Below the pieces are notes generated by a model. That model did not search any database. It saw only the letters and a list, made by a program, of their open reading frames with translations, and had not been told where the DNA came from. A program made the position numbers and the translations under genes. From Prostheceraeus crozeri (lineage: Eukaryota > Platyhelminthes > Polycladida > Euryleptidae), in the NCBI GenBank assembly GCA_907163375.1, contig CAJQUW010003048.1, positions 32,647-96,646 on the forward strand: DNA of 64,000 nt, written 5' to 3'. This document shows, piece by piece, positions 10,334-20,480 of the stretch; within the stretch, counting starts at the first letter, position 1; each line of letters starts with the position of its first letter.

Positions 10334-12760
10334 ATGTCTGATGTAAGTGTGCAAATTATAGATTGTGTAGACTCTTCACAAATGTCTTTTGATGAAGCTA
10401 AGCGTGAGCTTGATGTAAAGGAAGACTTTTATATTAAAACTTTGAATACCGTGTATCCTTTGGGTTTGAATGATAGACTACTTGGCCAAGGACGTGTTTC
10501 TAATGATACTGTAAATAATACGCCTTTTTATTCGTCACCCATTCCGCGAAAGAGAAGAAGTCATGGTAGAAGACGATCTGGGAGAAAAGTTCGGACATCT
10601 TATCCTGATAGCACTGTTGTTTTTGATTCTTTGCGCTGTTTTTTCGATAAGTGCGATTTTATTGATTTTTATTGTTATTTACGAAAGCCTTCAAGAAGTG
10701 TTTTGCGCAATTTGCTCCAGAACTTGTCTAGTGTCGCAGGTGACTTGCGTATTGTTTTGTCAGCTTTTTTAACTCATGTATTGAATGATAATAGTAATAA
10801 CGGTATCGACAAGGATCGTGAAAGGGCTGTAATTGTTGTTTTGTATGACTGTAGGAATATCGAGTATTTGAATATTCCGTCTGTTTTTGGCAATAAAAGA
10901 ATTCGCCGTCTTTTGCCTGACAAGGTCCAAAGTGCACATCCTCCTAGAATATTTTACAAGCTTGTGAAACCGATATCGTTGCGTATTTGCAATTACAGTA
11001 GATTGTTATCGAGTTTGTCGTTGTCCGACATATCTAATATTTCAACTTCTGCTTGTATTTGTTCTAGTAAACCCGATTTTATTTACGCTCCTTTCGGTCA
11101 TATTGTTACTGGTGATTTGAATGTGATAGATGATGTTCATCTTAGGAATGTCATGGCACGGGGTGTTAAATTTCGTATTCCTCAATTTTTGCCATGGAAT
11201 AAGGTTAAAGCTGACTTGGTGACTTGTGTTAAGACCCACGCTGATAAAATGTCCAAAGTGTTCAAGATTGATCGTGATCGTTTCGATGATTGGGAGGGTG
11301 AAACAATAGACCTCATTTGTAAACGTATAAAAAGACTAAAGTATTGTGAAAATGTATTCGAAAGAAAGTTTACGTCTATTAGATCACTTGATGAGAGCAT
11401 TAAATGTATGCATGATCATTTTGTCATAGTGCCCGTCGATAAAGCGGCTAATAATTTTGCTGTTATATGTAAGAAATTGTATATCAACATCATGTTGGAA
11501 GAACTAGGTTTTGATTTAAACAGTTTGGTACCTGTCGGCAATGCAACTTATTCTGTTTCTTCGGAAGGTAGCAGTGAAATTGTTGACCGTCACTGTTCAC
11601 TTGTTAAGTCATTTGGTATAAACTGTTCGGATGATTGTAAAAAGTTGCCTAAATTGTTTTGTATTCCGAAGTTTCATAAGTCACCATATAAGTTTAGATT
11701 TATTGCTGGAGCGCGCAAGTGTACGAGTACACAATTGTCAGTTGTTCTTAATAAGGGTCTTTCCTTAATAAGAGACTTTTTTAAACTTTATTGTGAAGCA
11801 ATACAGAAGAATAGTGGCTTCCGATGTTTTTGGAGCATTAAGTCTACTGAAGAATTTTTGAACGTTGCAAATAATAAAAATAATGTCTTTTCAATTCAAG
11901 TATTCGATTTTTCTACATTGTACACTAACCTCAATCATGAAGACATATGTGCACATTTGTTAAGCTTGCTGGAGCTAGTTTTTTACTCCACGTCGAGAAA
12001 ATTTCTTTGTGTTGGTTTTAATAAAACTTTTTTCGCTGGTAAAACGTACAAAGGTTATCACTGTTTTAGTTTGGAAATGTTGAAGTCCGCAATTAAGTTT
12101 GTTATTTCGGAAGTTTTCGTTGTTTTTGGTGGCTTGGCATTCAAGCAGGTTAGGGGCATTCCTATGGGGGGAAATTGCAGCCCTATGTTAGCTGATTTGT
12201 TTTTGTACCACTGTGAATTCGTTTTTATGAAATCGTTAGTGTCGAACAAGAAATTCGGATTAGCTAGATTGATGTCTTGCACCACACGTTACATCGATGA
12301 TATATGTCTTTTCAATTATAAACATTTTGACACTTTGGTGACTAAGATTTATCCCGCGGATTTGAAGGCTGAGAGAAATGGGACGGATAACACCTCAGTA
12401 GAATATCTCGATGTCAAGCTTAATATTTGTAGTGATGGTTTACATACATCAGTTTTTCATAAGGTTGAGCAATTTTGTTTTGATGTTATTGTTTTCACTT
12501 TTCCCGACAGTCTTCTTCCTCTTCATATGGGTGCGAATGTCTTTGCCAGTCAAGTTCTTCGTTACCTTAGGATATGTTCTCATCTGCCGTATGCCATTGT
12601 TAAAGCTAAAAGCATGTTTAAAGTTTTTGTGAAACGCGGATATGAAGCCTGCAAGTTAATCAAATGTATGGAGAGACTGTTGAAAAAGCATTTTTTAGTT
12701 TTGTTTAAATTTGGTTTGCAGTCAGCCAGAGAATTTTGTATTTTGTGTGGCTTCATTTAA
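10334..12760 (+). CDS. Naiad-type PLE reverse transcriptase, 5'-truncated copy
   Basis: 808 codons from ATG 10334, equal to the C-terminal 87 percent of the protein of the downstream copy. The zinc-knuckle and GIY-YIG nuclease are missing because the copy is 5'-truncated; the ATG comes from the fusion with flanking DNA. The reverse transcriptase is intact: fingers region with IVPVDKAANNF, motif A FDFSTLYTNL, motif B GIPMGGNCSP, motif C YIDD, and YLDVKL. I noticed only four base differences from the other copy across 2.77 kb, and all change an amino acid. Without the nuclease it is unlikely to mobilise itself. Confidence 0.85.
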   Translation: MSDVSVQIIDCVDSSQMSFDEAKRELDVKEDFYIKTLNTVYPLGLNDRLLGQGRVSNDTVNNTPFYSSPIPRKRRSHGRRRSGRKVRTSYPDSTVVFDSLRCFFDKCDFIDFYCYLRKPSRSVLRNLLQNLSSVAGDLRIVLSAFLTHVLNDNSNNGIDKDRERAVIVVLYDCRNIEYLNIPSVFGNKRIRRLLPDKVQSAHPPRIFYKLVKPISLRICNYSRLLSSLSLSDISNISTSACICSSKPDFIYAPFGHIVTGDLNVIDDVHLRNVMARGVKFRIPQFLPWNKVKADLVTCVKTHADKMSKVFKIDRDRFDDWEGETIDLICKRIKRLKYCENVFERKFTSIRSLDESIKCMHDHFVIVPVDKAANNFAVICKKLYINIMLEELGFDLNSLVPVGNATYSVSSEGSSEIVDRHCSLVKSFGINCSDDCKKLPKLFCIPKFHKSPYKFRFIAGARKCTSTQLSVVLNKGLSLIRDFFKLYCEAIQKNSGFRCFWSIKSTEEFLNVANNKNNVFSIQVFDFSTLYTNLNHEDICAHLLSLLELVFYSTSRKFLCVGFNKTFFAGKTYKGYHCFSLEMLKSAIKFVISEVFVVFGGLAFKQVRGIPMGGNCSPMLADLFLYHCEFVFMKSLVSNKKFGLARLMSCTTRYIDDICLFNYKHFDTLVTKIYPADLKAERNGTDNTSVEYLDVKLNICSDGLHTSVFHKVEQFCFDVIVFTFPDSLLPLHMGANVFASQVLRYLRICSHLPYAIVKAKSMFKVFVKRGYEACKLIKCMERLLKKHFLVLFKFGLQSAREFCILCGFI

Positions 12761-13109
12761 GAGTGTTATCATTGTTAAGTCATGTGTGGGGTCCGCCTTT
12801 TTGGCGGGGGTCCGCCAGCTAGGGTTTGAGCGTACAAAATGTTAAAGGACCCGAAACGCGACCTAGCTGGTCATTTTGCTGATGAACCCCTTCTATGTTT
12901 ATTCTTTTCTGGTATGTCTTGTATAAAGATTGTAAATATGTTTTATTGTTCGGTACGCCATCTAAGTATTATTTCTTTTATATTACCCGATGACCGGCGT
13001 GAACGCTTTCAACAGCCCTTTTCAGGGCTACACTTATTAAGCATATATTAACTTTTTATTGTATATTATTGTTCATTCGAAGTGCACTAACCTGACTTTT
13101 CCCATAATT
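10337..13109 (+). mobile_element. Penelope-like element (Naiad type), copy 1, 5'-truncated
   Basis: Sequence matches copy 2 with a constant offset of 3355 bp from 10337 to 13109. The 3' end is complete and abuts the first base of copy 2 without a spacer. Such partial-plus-full head-to-tail arrangement is a known Penelope-like habit: the upstream copy's tail acts like a terminal repeat. 5' truncation is the usual result of incomplete target-primed reverse transcription. AATTTGA just upstream and right after copy 2 may be the target duplication. Confidence 0.88.
12761..13109 (+). repeat. 3' tail of Naiad element (copy 1)
   Basis: The 349-bp untranslated tail is repeated at 16116-16464. It holds GC-rich hairpins, one formed by CCAGCTAGG and CCTAGCTGG, and the boxes GAAAC, GTC and CTGATGA in that order (12853, 12870, 12879). 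As the 3' end of copy 1 it also lies directly upstream of copy 2 and could carry its promoter; that is inference. Confidence 0.7.
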
Positions 13110-16100
13110 GTGCATTAACAACTGGTCTTCAGATGATTGGTGGAGTCGTGCTATTCCCCGCTACTGGTCCTTGTTGTTCAGCCTTGCTGGCTTTGTCTGA
13201 CCTGTGTACTTTTCTTATTCATTATATGTTTAGTTGTTTAGGCGTAAGCCATCGCGTAGATAGCAGGGCTTCCAAGTCCAACCTCTGTAAGTTGTCTCTG
13301 CTTTTATGGGGCTCTGGCACTCAAATGTATGGAAATTATGTCTGCTAAAGTGTTTTCGTTTAGTGCGAATAGGTGGATAGCGCCACCTAATGTTAGCAAT
13401 ACAAGTTTGTGCAATAGCAATAAGTGTTTGTGCTGTAAGTCACTGGAATGTGATAATTGTTTTAATTCTTTTAGTACCGGTCGCAAGTTTGTATTTGATA
13501 AAGCGGGTAATTTTAATTGTAAGACAAAGTTCGCAATTTATTTAATTACGTGTATGAAATGTGGCGTACAGTATGTTGGTCAGACCAGGCAAGAGTTACA
13601 TAGTCGTCTGAATGGGCATCGGCATTCAATCTGTAAAGATAAATTGTCAACCTTCCTTTGTAAACATTTCAACAGCAACGGCCATTCTTTTTCTGATGTA
13701 AGTGTGCAAATTATAGATTGTGTAGACTCTTCACAAATGTCTTTTGATGAAGCTAAGCGTGAGCTTGATGTAAAGGAAGACTTTTATATTAAAACTTTGA
13801 ATACCGTGTATCCTTTGGGTTTGAATGATAGACTACTTGGCCAAGGACGTGTTTCTAATGATACTGTAAATAATACGCCTTTTTATTCGTCACCCATTCC
13901 GCGAAAGAGAAGAAGTCATGGTAGAAGACGATCTGGGAGAAAAGTTCGGACATCTTATCCTGATAGCACTGTTGTTTTTGATTCTTTGCGCTGTTTTTTC
14001 GATAAGTGCGATTTTATTGATTTTTATTGTTATTTACGAAAGCTTTCAAGAAGTGTTTTGCGCAATTTGCTCCAGAACTTGTCTAGTGTCGCAGGTGACT
14101 TGCGTATTGTTTTGTCAGCTTTTTTAACTCATGTATTGAATGATAATAGTAATAACGGTATCGACAAGGATCGTGAAAGGGCTGTAATTGTTGTTTTGTA
14201 TGACTGTAGGAATATCGAGTATTTGAATATTCCGTCTGTTTTTGGCAATAAAAGAATTCGCCGTCTTTTGCCTGACAAGGTCCAAAGTGCACATCCTCCT
14301 AGAATATTTTACAAGCTTGTGAAACCGATATCGTTGCGTATTTGCAATTACAGTAGATTGTTATCGAGTTTGTCGTTGTCCGACATATCTAATATTTCAA
14401 CTTCTGCTTGTATTTGTTCTAGTAAACCCGATTTTATTTACGCTCCTTTCGGTCATATTGTTACTGGTGATTTGAATGTGATAGATGATGTTCATCTTAG
14501 GAATGTCATGGCACGGGGTGTTAAATTTCGTATTCCTCAATTTTTGCCATGGAATAAGGTTAAAGCTGACTTGGTGACTTGTGTTAAGACCCACGCTGAT
14601 AAAATGTCCAAAGTGTTCAAGATTGATCGTGATCGTTTCGATGATTGGGAGGGTGAAACAATAGACCTCATTTGTAAACGTATAAAAAGACTAAAGTATT
14701 GTGAAAATGTATTCGAAAGAAAGTTTACGTCTATTAGATCACTTGATGAGAGCATTAAACGTATGCATGATCATTTTGTCATAGTGCCCGTCGATAAAGC
14801 GGCTAATAATTTTGCTGTTATATGTAAGAAATTGTATATCAACATCATGTTGGAAGAACTAGGTTTTGATTTAAACAGTTTGGTACCTGTCGGCAATGCA
14901 ACTTATTCTGTTTCTTCGGAAGGTAGCAGTGAAATTGTTGACCGTCACTGTTCACTTGTTAAGTCATTTGGTATAAACTGTTCGGATGATTGTAAAAAGT
15001 TGCCTAAATTGTTTTGTATTCCGAAGTTTCATAAGTCACCATATAAGTTTAGATTTATTGCTGGAGCGCGCAAGTGTACGAGTACACAATTGTCAGTTGT
15101 TCTTAATAAGGGTCTTTCCTTAATAAGAGACTTTTTTAAACTTTATTGTGAAGCAATACAGAAGAATAGTGGCTTCCGATGTTTTTGGAGCATTAAGTCT
15201 ACTGAAGAATTTTTGAACGTTGCAAATAATAAAAATAATGTCTTTTCAATTCAAGTATTCGATTTTTCTACATTGTACACTAACCTCAATCATGAAGACA
15301 TATGTGCACATTTGTTAAGCTTGCTGGAGCTAGTTTTTAACTCCACGTCGAGAAAATTTCTTTGTGTTGGTTTTAATAAAACTTTTTTCGCTGGTAAAAC
15401 GTACAAAGGTTATCACTGTTTTAGTTTGGAAATGTTGAAGTCCGCAATTAAGTTTGTTATTTCGGAAGTTTTCGTTGTTTTTGGTGGCTTGGCATTCAAG
15501 CAGGTTAGGGGCATTCCTATGGGGGGAAATTGCAGCCCTATGTTAGCTGATTTGTTTTTGTACCACTGTGAATTCGTTTTTATGAAATCGTTAGTGTCGA
15601 ACAAGAAATTCGGATTACCTAGATTGATGTCTTGCACCACACGTTACATCGATGATATATGTCTTTTCAATTATAAACATTTTGACACTTTGGTGACTAA
15701 GATTTATCCCGCGGATTTGAAGGCTGAGAGAAATGGGACGGATAACACCTCAGTAGAATATCTCGATGTCAAGCTTAATATTTGTAGTGATGGTTTACAT
15801 ACATCAGTTTTTCATAAGGTTGAGCAATTTTGTTTTGATGTTATTGTTTTCACTTTTCCCGACAGTCTTCTTCCTCTTCATATGGGTGCGAATGTCTTTG
15901 CCAGTCAAGTTCTTCGTTACCTTAGGATATGTTCTCATCTGCCGTATGCCATTGTTAAAGCTAAAAGCATGTTTAAAGTTTTTGTGAAACGCGGATATGA
16001 AGCCTGCAAGTTAATCAAATGTATGGAGAGACTGTTGAAAAAGCATTTTTTAGTTTTGTTTAAATTTGGTTTGCAGTCAGCCAGAGAATTTTGTATTTTG

Positions 16101-16464
16101 TGTGGCTTCATTTAAGAGTGTTATCATTGTTAAGTCATGTGTGGGGTCCGCCTTTTTGGCGGGGGTCCGCCAGCTAGGGTTTGAGCGTACAAAATGTTAA
16201 AGGACCCGAAACGCGACCTAGCTGGTCATTTTGCTGATGAACCCCTTCTATGTTTATTCTTTTCTGGTATGTCTTGTATAAAGATTGTAAATATGTTTTA
16301 TTGTTCGGTACGCCATCTAAGTATTATTTCTTTTATATTACCCGATGACCGGCGTGAACGCTTTCAACAGCCCTTTTCAGGGCTACACTTATTAAGCATA
16401 TATTAACTTTTTATTGTATATTATTGTTCATTCGAAGTGCACTAACCTGACTTTTCCCATAATT
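13110..16464 (+). mobile_element. Penelope-like element (Naiad type), copy 2, full length
   Basis: A 3355-bp unit: 219-bp 5' untranslated region, one 928-codon ORF, 349-bp 3' tail. It begins at the base after copy 1 and ends before a separate 109-bp hairpin. Both coding and terminal parts look whole, and near identity to copy 1 implies a young insertion or a recent tandem event. Confidence 0.9.
13329..16115 (+). CDS. GIY-YIG nuclease-reverse transcriptase of Naiad-type PLE
   Basis: 928 residues. Residues 28-44 hold a cluster of six cysteines (C28, C33, C35, C36, C41, C44), a zinc-knuckle-like segment. Residues 69-125 are a GIY-YIG nuclease: IYLITCMKCGVQYVGQT, then R93 and the H97-R98-H99 region. 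The reverse transcriptase follows: IVPVDKAANNF near 485, LFCIPKFHKSPYKFRF near 560, motif A FDFSTLYTNL near 644, motif B GIPMGGNCSP near 727, YIDD near 772 and YLDVKL near 800. In ordinary Penelope elements the nuclease is C-terminal; an N-terminal position is the hallmark of the permuted Naiad/Chlamys-type branch. The enzyme would nick DNA and prime reverse transcription of its RNA in the nucleus. The frame is open upstream to 13260, but 13329 is the first ATG. Confidence 0.9.
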   Translation: MEIMSAKVFSFSANRWIAPPNVSNTSLCNSNKCLCCKSLECDNCFNSFSTGRKFVFDKAGNFNCKTKFAIYLITCMKCGVQYVGQTRQELHSRLNGHRHSICKDKLSTFLCKHFNSNGHSFSDVSVQIIDCVDSSQMSFDEAKRELDVKEDFYIKTLNTVYPLGLNDRLLGQGRVSNDTVNNTPFYSSPIPRKRRSHGRRRSGRKVRTSYPDSTVVFDSLRCFFDKCDFIDFYCYLRKLSRSVLRNLLQNLSSVAGDLRIVLSAFLTHVLNDNSNNGIDKDRERAVIVVLYDCRNIEYLNIPSVFGNKRIRRLLPDKVQSAHPPRIFYKLVKPISLRICNYSRLLSSLSLSDISNISTSACICSSKPDFIYAPFGHIVTGDLNVIDDVHLRNVMARGVKFRIPQFLPWNKVKADLVTCVKTHADKMSKVFKIDRDRFDDWEGETIDLICKRIKRLKYCENVFERKFTSIRSLDESIKRMHDHFVIVPVDKAANNFAVICKKLYINIMLEELGFDLNSLVPVGNATYSVSSEGSSEIVDRHCSLVKSFGINCSDDCKKLPKLFCIPKFHKSPYKFRFIAGARKCTSTQLSVVLNKGLSLIRDFFKLYCEAIQKNSGFRCFWSIKSTEEFLNVANNKNNVFSIQVFDFSTLYTNLNHEDICAHLLSLLELVFNSTSRKFLCVGFNKTFFAGKTYKGYHCFSLEMLKSAIKFVISEVFVVFGGLAFKQVRGIPMGGNCSPMLADLFLYHCEFVFMKSLVSNKKFGLPRLMSCTTRYIDDICLFNYKHFDTLVTKIYPADLKAERNGTDNTSVEYLDVKLNICSDGLHTSVFHKVEQFCFDVIVFTFPDSLLPLHMGANVFASQVLRYLRICSHLPYAIVKAKSMFKVFVKRGYEACKLIKCMERLLKKHFLVLFKFGLQSAREFCILCGFI

Positions 16465-16465
16465 T

Positions 16466-16574
16466 GACTATTGTATCGCTATGACACCAGTAATGCTGCC
16501 ATTGATATCGTCTCATGCGCTACGCGCACTCGTCGATATGGCAGCATTACTGCTGTCATACCGATACAATAGTC
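16466..16574. repeat. 109-bp hairpin directly after the Naiad tandem
   Basis: About 36 bp from GACTATTGTATCG are matched inverted at the right, ending CGATACAATAGTC, with two mismatches and a further partial match inward. The spacer contains GCGCTACGCGC. The element begins one base after the Naiad 3' end, so it is either the integration target or an independent MITE. Confidence 0.8.
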
Positions 16575-17182
16575 TTATATTGTGAACACAACGATTTATG
16601 GTACAACTTGTTAAACTATTGTTAAATCATTGAATTTATCGAACAACTTATAGAATATTTCATATATTTATGATCCAAGTAAACAATGTGTGGATTACAG
16701 CTAGGATATTAAGTTTGTTAGGAATAATTCATGCTATTGAAATGTAAGTTGCTACGACAGCTGTGACAACAAGCTGAAAATCTGTTGAAAGAAATACAAC
16801 AACGCCTCACAGAGAAATGACCTTACACATTCGTAAGCGCAGATATTTGATATGAGTTGTCTTAAGCGTCTTAGATGACATTTTATCAACAATAATCCTC
16901 AATGCGCATGCAGTTTCGATTATATTAAATGAACTCCAGTTCAGACCAAACACCAAAAGTGAGATATGCAAATCTTCACAGTTTGAAAAAATTAACACGG
17001 AATTGACTGATCATGACAGCAATGCACAATTCAACGTAGCAAAGTGCGTCAAGGTAACAAGGATGAATGATATTCCACAAATCCTCCGTGTCATGACAGC
17101 CTTGGAGAAGTAATGTTCGTTGAATTAGCAATTCGATGGTTTGCTATTACTTTGATGTTCAGCCTTATTAATAAAGGTATTA

Positions 17183-18838
17183 CAGATTGTTTCATAAAAA
17201 ATGGATCACCCTTAAACATCGCCTTAACTTCAACTTTGTCTAACTCCGCCAAACTTGAACGAATTTCTCTGAAATTTGGAAGATATGACAGTTGTGCTTA
17301 CTAATATCATTGTTGGAAATTTCAAGCATGAATATTGAGTTGTCTTCCTGTTATAGATAAAAAAGTAGTAGATAATTTCATCTTCATTTAGCAATGTTAC
17401 ACAAAATCATACCTCACTCTTATAAAATTACATTTGTTTCCTTTGTTATGTAATATGTTGTTCTACAAGCCAAAAGCTATCAAGCAAAACAAAAATAAAG
17501 AAAATTGGTCAATCAGAGCCAGTATAGCACCATTATTCATCAACAATAATGCAACTGCTACATGTGATTAACTGGACTTCATGTTCCATAGCTTCCTAAC
17601 TTCGTTGCGGTGGTGTTGGCAGCACTCCTGATTGCTTTCAGCTAGAAATCTATCTCTTACCGGTTGAAGACAATACAAAGCATAAATGAACAATAACGAG
17701 ATCGCATTCACAAAAGGCAAAGTGTCAGCCTTGCTAGAACTAGGGTTTTCTTTCCGAGCTGCAAGCAAGCGACTAAATGTCCCTTACACAAATGTGCATC
17801 GATGGCATAATGATGATTTTCGACTCTGTCGTAAAGAGGGCTCTGGCCGTCCACGCAAAACATCCAAACGTAGAGACCGCCTAATTTTGAGATTTGTTAA
17901 AGTTGATCCAAGTCTATTGTTAACTGAGATGGCTGCACTGGACTCGTTTATTTCTAAGTCCACTATTTGTAGAAGACTTATTGAGTCGAATTTCAAGAGC
18001 TGTAAGAGGCCCTCTCAGATCGAATTATCAGATCAGCATACAAAAAACGTCTCAGATGGGCAATGAGTCATTGTCACTGGCGAAATCAATGGGATCGGGT
18101 TGTCTGGTCTGATGAGGCATCAGTCCGTCTGAAGGATAGTGATGGTCGATTGAGATTATGGATAAAATCTGATCAGGAAATTCCGAGACATTTACATCGT
18201 CCCCGGGTACAAGGTGGTGCGACTCTACTGATTTGGGCTGGCATTTGGACCAATGGCCGCTCTGAACTTCACATACAGCAAGGAACCATGAATTCTGAAC
18301 ACTATGTGAATGTTTTACGAATGAACATTGGCCAAATGACAGATCAACTTGGTGATCCATCGACTTGGTTATTTATGGATGATAATGCTACATGTTACAG
18401 GAGTAGTAGAGTCAACTTATGCAAGTCTCAATTAGGGCTTAGGACATTGTCTTGGCCAGCTCGTTCTCCTGATCTGAATCCCATAGAAAATGTATGGAGT
18501 ATTCTAAAACGTAACGTTCGTCGTTCACTGCTACCTACAGATGGCGTATCACAACTTACGTCACTGTTAAAAAGAGAGTGGAGAAAGTTAGATCAGTCAA
18601 AAATCAACGATATCATCGAATCAATGCCTAGACGAATTGGTAATGTCATTGACAATAAGGGTAGGGCCACAAAATATTAGCTTCTTAAGAACCGTTACTG
18701 TATCATAGCCTATCAGATTATATGAGGACATTTAAAGTATATTAGGTACATGAAATAACATGAAAAATGCTTTCTGTATCATACTTATGTTCTATTTAGT
18801 CAAATTTTAGAATGATCCACTTTTTATGAAACGGACTG
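17183..18838 (+). mobile_element. Tc1-like DNA transposon, 1656 bp
   Basis: Ends are inverted repeats of about 30 bp. The left reads CAGATTGTTTCATAAAAAAT and the inverted right reads CAGTCCGTTTCATAAAAAGT; both continue TGGATCA. TA flanks both ends (17181-17182 and 18839-18840), the target duplication of Tc1/mariner elements. One plus-strand transposase lies inside. The element sits within an older repeat, so it is younger than its host. Confidence 0.88.
17686..18680 (+). pseudogene. Tc1-type DD34E transposase, one frameshift
   Basis: About 330 codons from ATG 17686. The N-terminus has a paired HTH (LLELGFSFRAASKRLNVPY, then GSGRPRKTSKRRDR) that binds the terminal repeats. The catalytic triad is D in VVWSDEASVRL, D in FMDDNATCY and E in SPDLNPIENVW, with 34 residues between the second D and the E. 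The reading frame changes once, at about 18010-18030; the second part continues in frame to the stop at 18680. The second box reads DNATCYRS instead of the usual DNARPH. Probably inactive but fairly recent. Confidence 0.85.
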
Positions 18839-18895
18839 TATCTTGAGTGTGATCATGTCACAAACCACATGCCACTGAAAGAGCAAAATGTCATA

Positions 18896-20001
18896 AGGGA
18901 CATCGATGATTACTGTAAGATATCTAAGGGACGTTCAACTCCCAGAGCATGTACAGGACGCCAGTGACTTTGGTAGACCTGATTAATGACAGGATTTTGT
19001 ACATGGATGAAACCGTGAAACAAGTTGTAAACAGTTATCCAGTATTCTAATTAATATGCGTATTCATGCAGGGAATCTGCTGAAAGAAGATTCTGGACCC
19101 AGTCAAGAAGAGACCAAAGAATTGCAAAACTCCCACAGGAATAAGCAACTGTCAATAACAACTGCCAGTAATTGAAATTGTTCACCTAACGGCACGTAGC
19201 ATCAATGGCTATTGGTTTGGATTCTGTACATTTTATACATGCTTTGGAAAGATCGATTCAGTAGTGTTTTTTGGAGAATTGTGACCTCTTTCTGGAAAGT
19301 TTCGATAATCTATTTTCGTTGCTCAAAAGATGATGATTTTACCTGCTACTACAGTCATTGCAGCGATATGTCCCATGCCTTATCCATTGTTATACAAGTA
19401 AAAGACGATCAAAATATAAAGGAACCGATGATGCAATCAGAAACGAACAAAAGCCGACCAAATTGAAACGTCAAAAATTGATAATAATCTGATTGGCATA
19501 ACTACAGAAAAAATAACTAAAAGTTAACAGGCAAGAATCGTTTGAAGTATCCATTCCTTCGGAAGATCCTTCATCAAGATTTTGGTGGAAAAGTGCAACA
19601 AGTGTTGTCTGTCCAAGTGCGCCTCCTCGTAATGAGTGGTTGCCGATATCAATATATTTTGATCTCTTATTAGACATCTCGTGATTATAGAGCATCACCT
19701 ATGTGGCCTCCAAATATAATCAAAACTCCGACGAACAAAAAAATGTGATTATGATGTCAGTGATTCATAAAATGCGAAGATCATATTGAATAAAAAGCAA
19801 ACCAAGCGGTGGTGATTGGTGACTTTCCACGATTTTAAGGTCCTATCGTATTGGGCAATTCAGGAATACGGTTTCCACGGTTTTATCCAGATACAGACTA
19901 CCATTAATAATCAAGTCTACCAAAGTCACTGGCCTCCAGTCCAGTACATCCTCTGGGAGTTGAACGTCCCTTAGATATCTTATATTAATCATAGATTCCC
20001 T
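18896..20001. mobile_element. long-TIR non-autonomous element (MULE-like)
   Basis: Ends of roughly 90-105 bp are inverted repeats: left from AGGGACATCGATGATTA, right inverted from AGGGAATCTATGATTA. They share AAGATATCTAAGGGACGTTC and CCAGTGACTTTGGTAGAC. The flanks read AAATGTCATA and GAATGTCATG, an imperfect target duplication of about 9-10 bp. Long inverted ends with such duplications suit Mutator-like elements. The 900-bp interior shows no transposase. Confidence 0.65.
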
Positions 20002-20480
20002 GAATGTCATGATCAAAGACAAATATCAGAATTAACTTAAAAAGATGTAAATGGGTACGCATTGCTGTTCAGATACAAGAAATGAAACATAAATTCAGTG
20101 AATCACAAAATCATGCGGATGAAAATTGAATTGTGTCAGTCAAGAAGCACAATAAGATCTCAACTGTTCCATGAAGACCTGCATTGTTACACGGTTCATG
20201 AAAATTCCCTGATGATCATCCTCAATTCCACTTATTAAAATACCTATTAGTAAATGTTTATTCCCTATTTGATATCTAACAAGTTTCATACTATTTATAT
20301 AGATGTGCCAAATCGCTAGTGTATGAAGACAGGAATAATCTGCAAAAATTGAGCTTCTTAAAATAATTCTTCCAAATAAATTTCAGACAGTAGAAACACA
20401 AGCTCCGCAAGAAACTGAATATTTGATGTAAAAATGTTCACCTATACTACATACTGTACTTCTTTTATGTCAAGGGAGAT

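Larger units (their letters stand above)
16888..20480 (-). mobile_element. old CATAGAGTA-family element split by two insertions
   Basis: Segments 16888-17182, 18839-18895 and about 20010-20480 line up in order with the family copy at 51930-52684 and others. Shared landmarks are TGAGATATGCAAAT, CGTGTCATGACAGCCTTGGAGA, TTAGCAATTCGATGG and TTAACTTAAAAAGATGTAAAT. The gaps correspond to a Tc1 element and a long-TIR element. It is a degraded copy and the ends were not found. Confidence 0.6.

Noticed and set aside
10563-15987. Opposite-strand and off-frame ORFs of 65-75 codons inside the two Naiad copies
   Set aside because: They occur identically in both copies only because the DNA is nearly identical, and none shows a motif.
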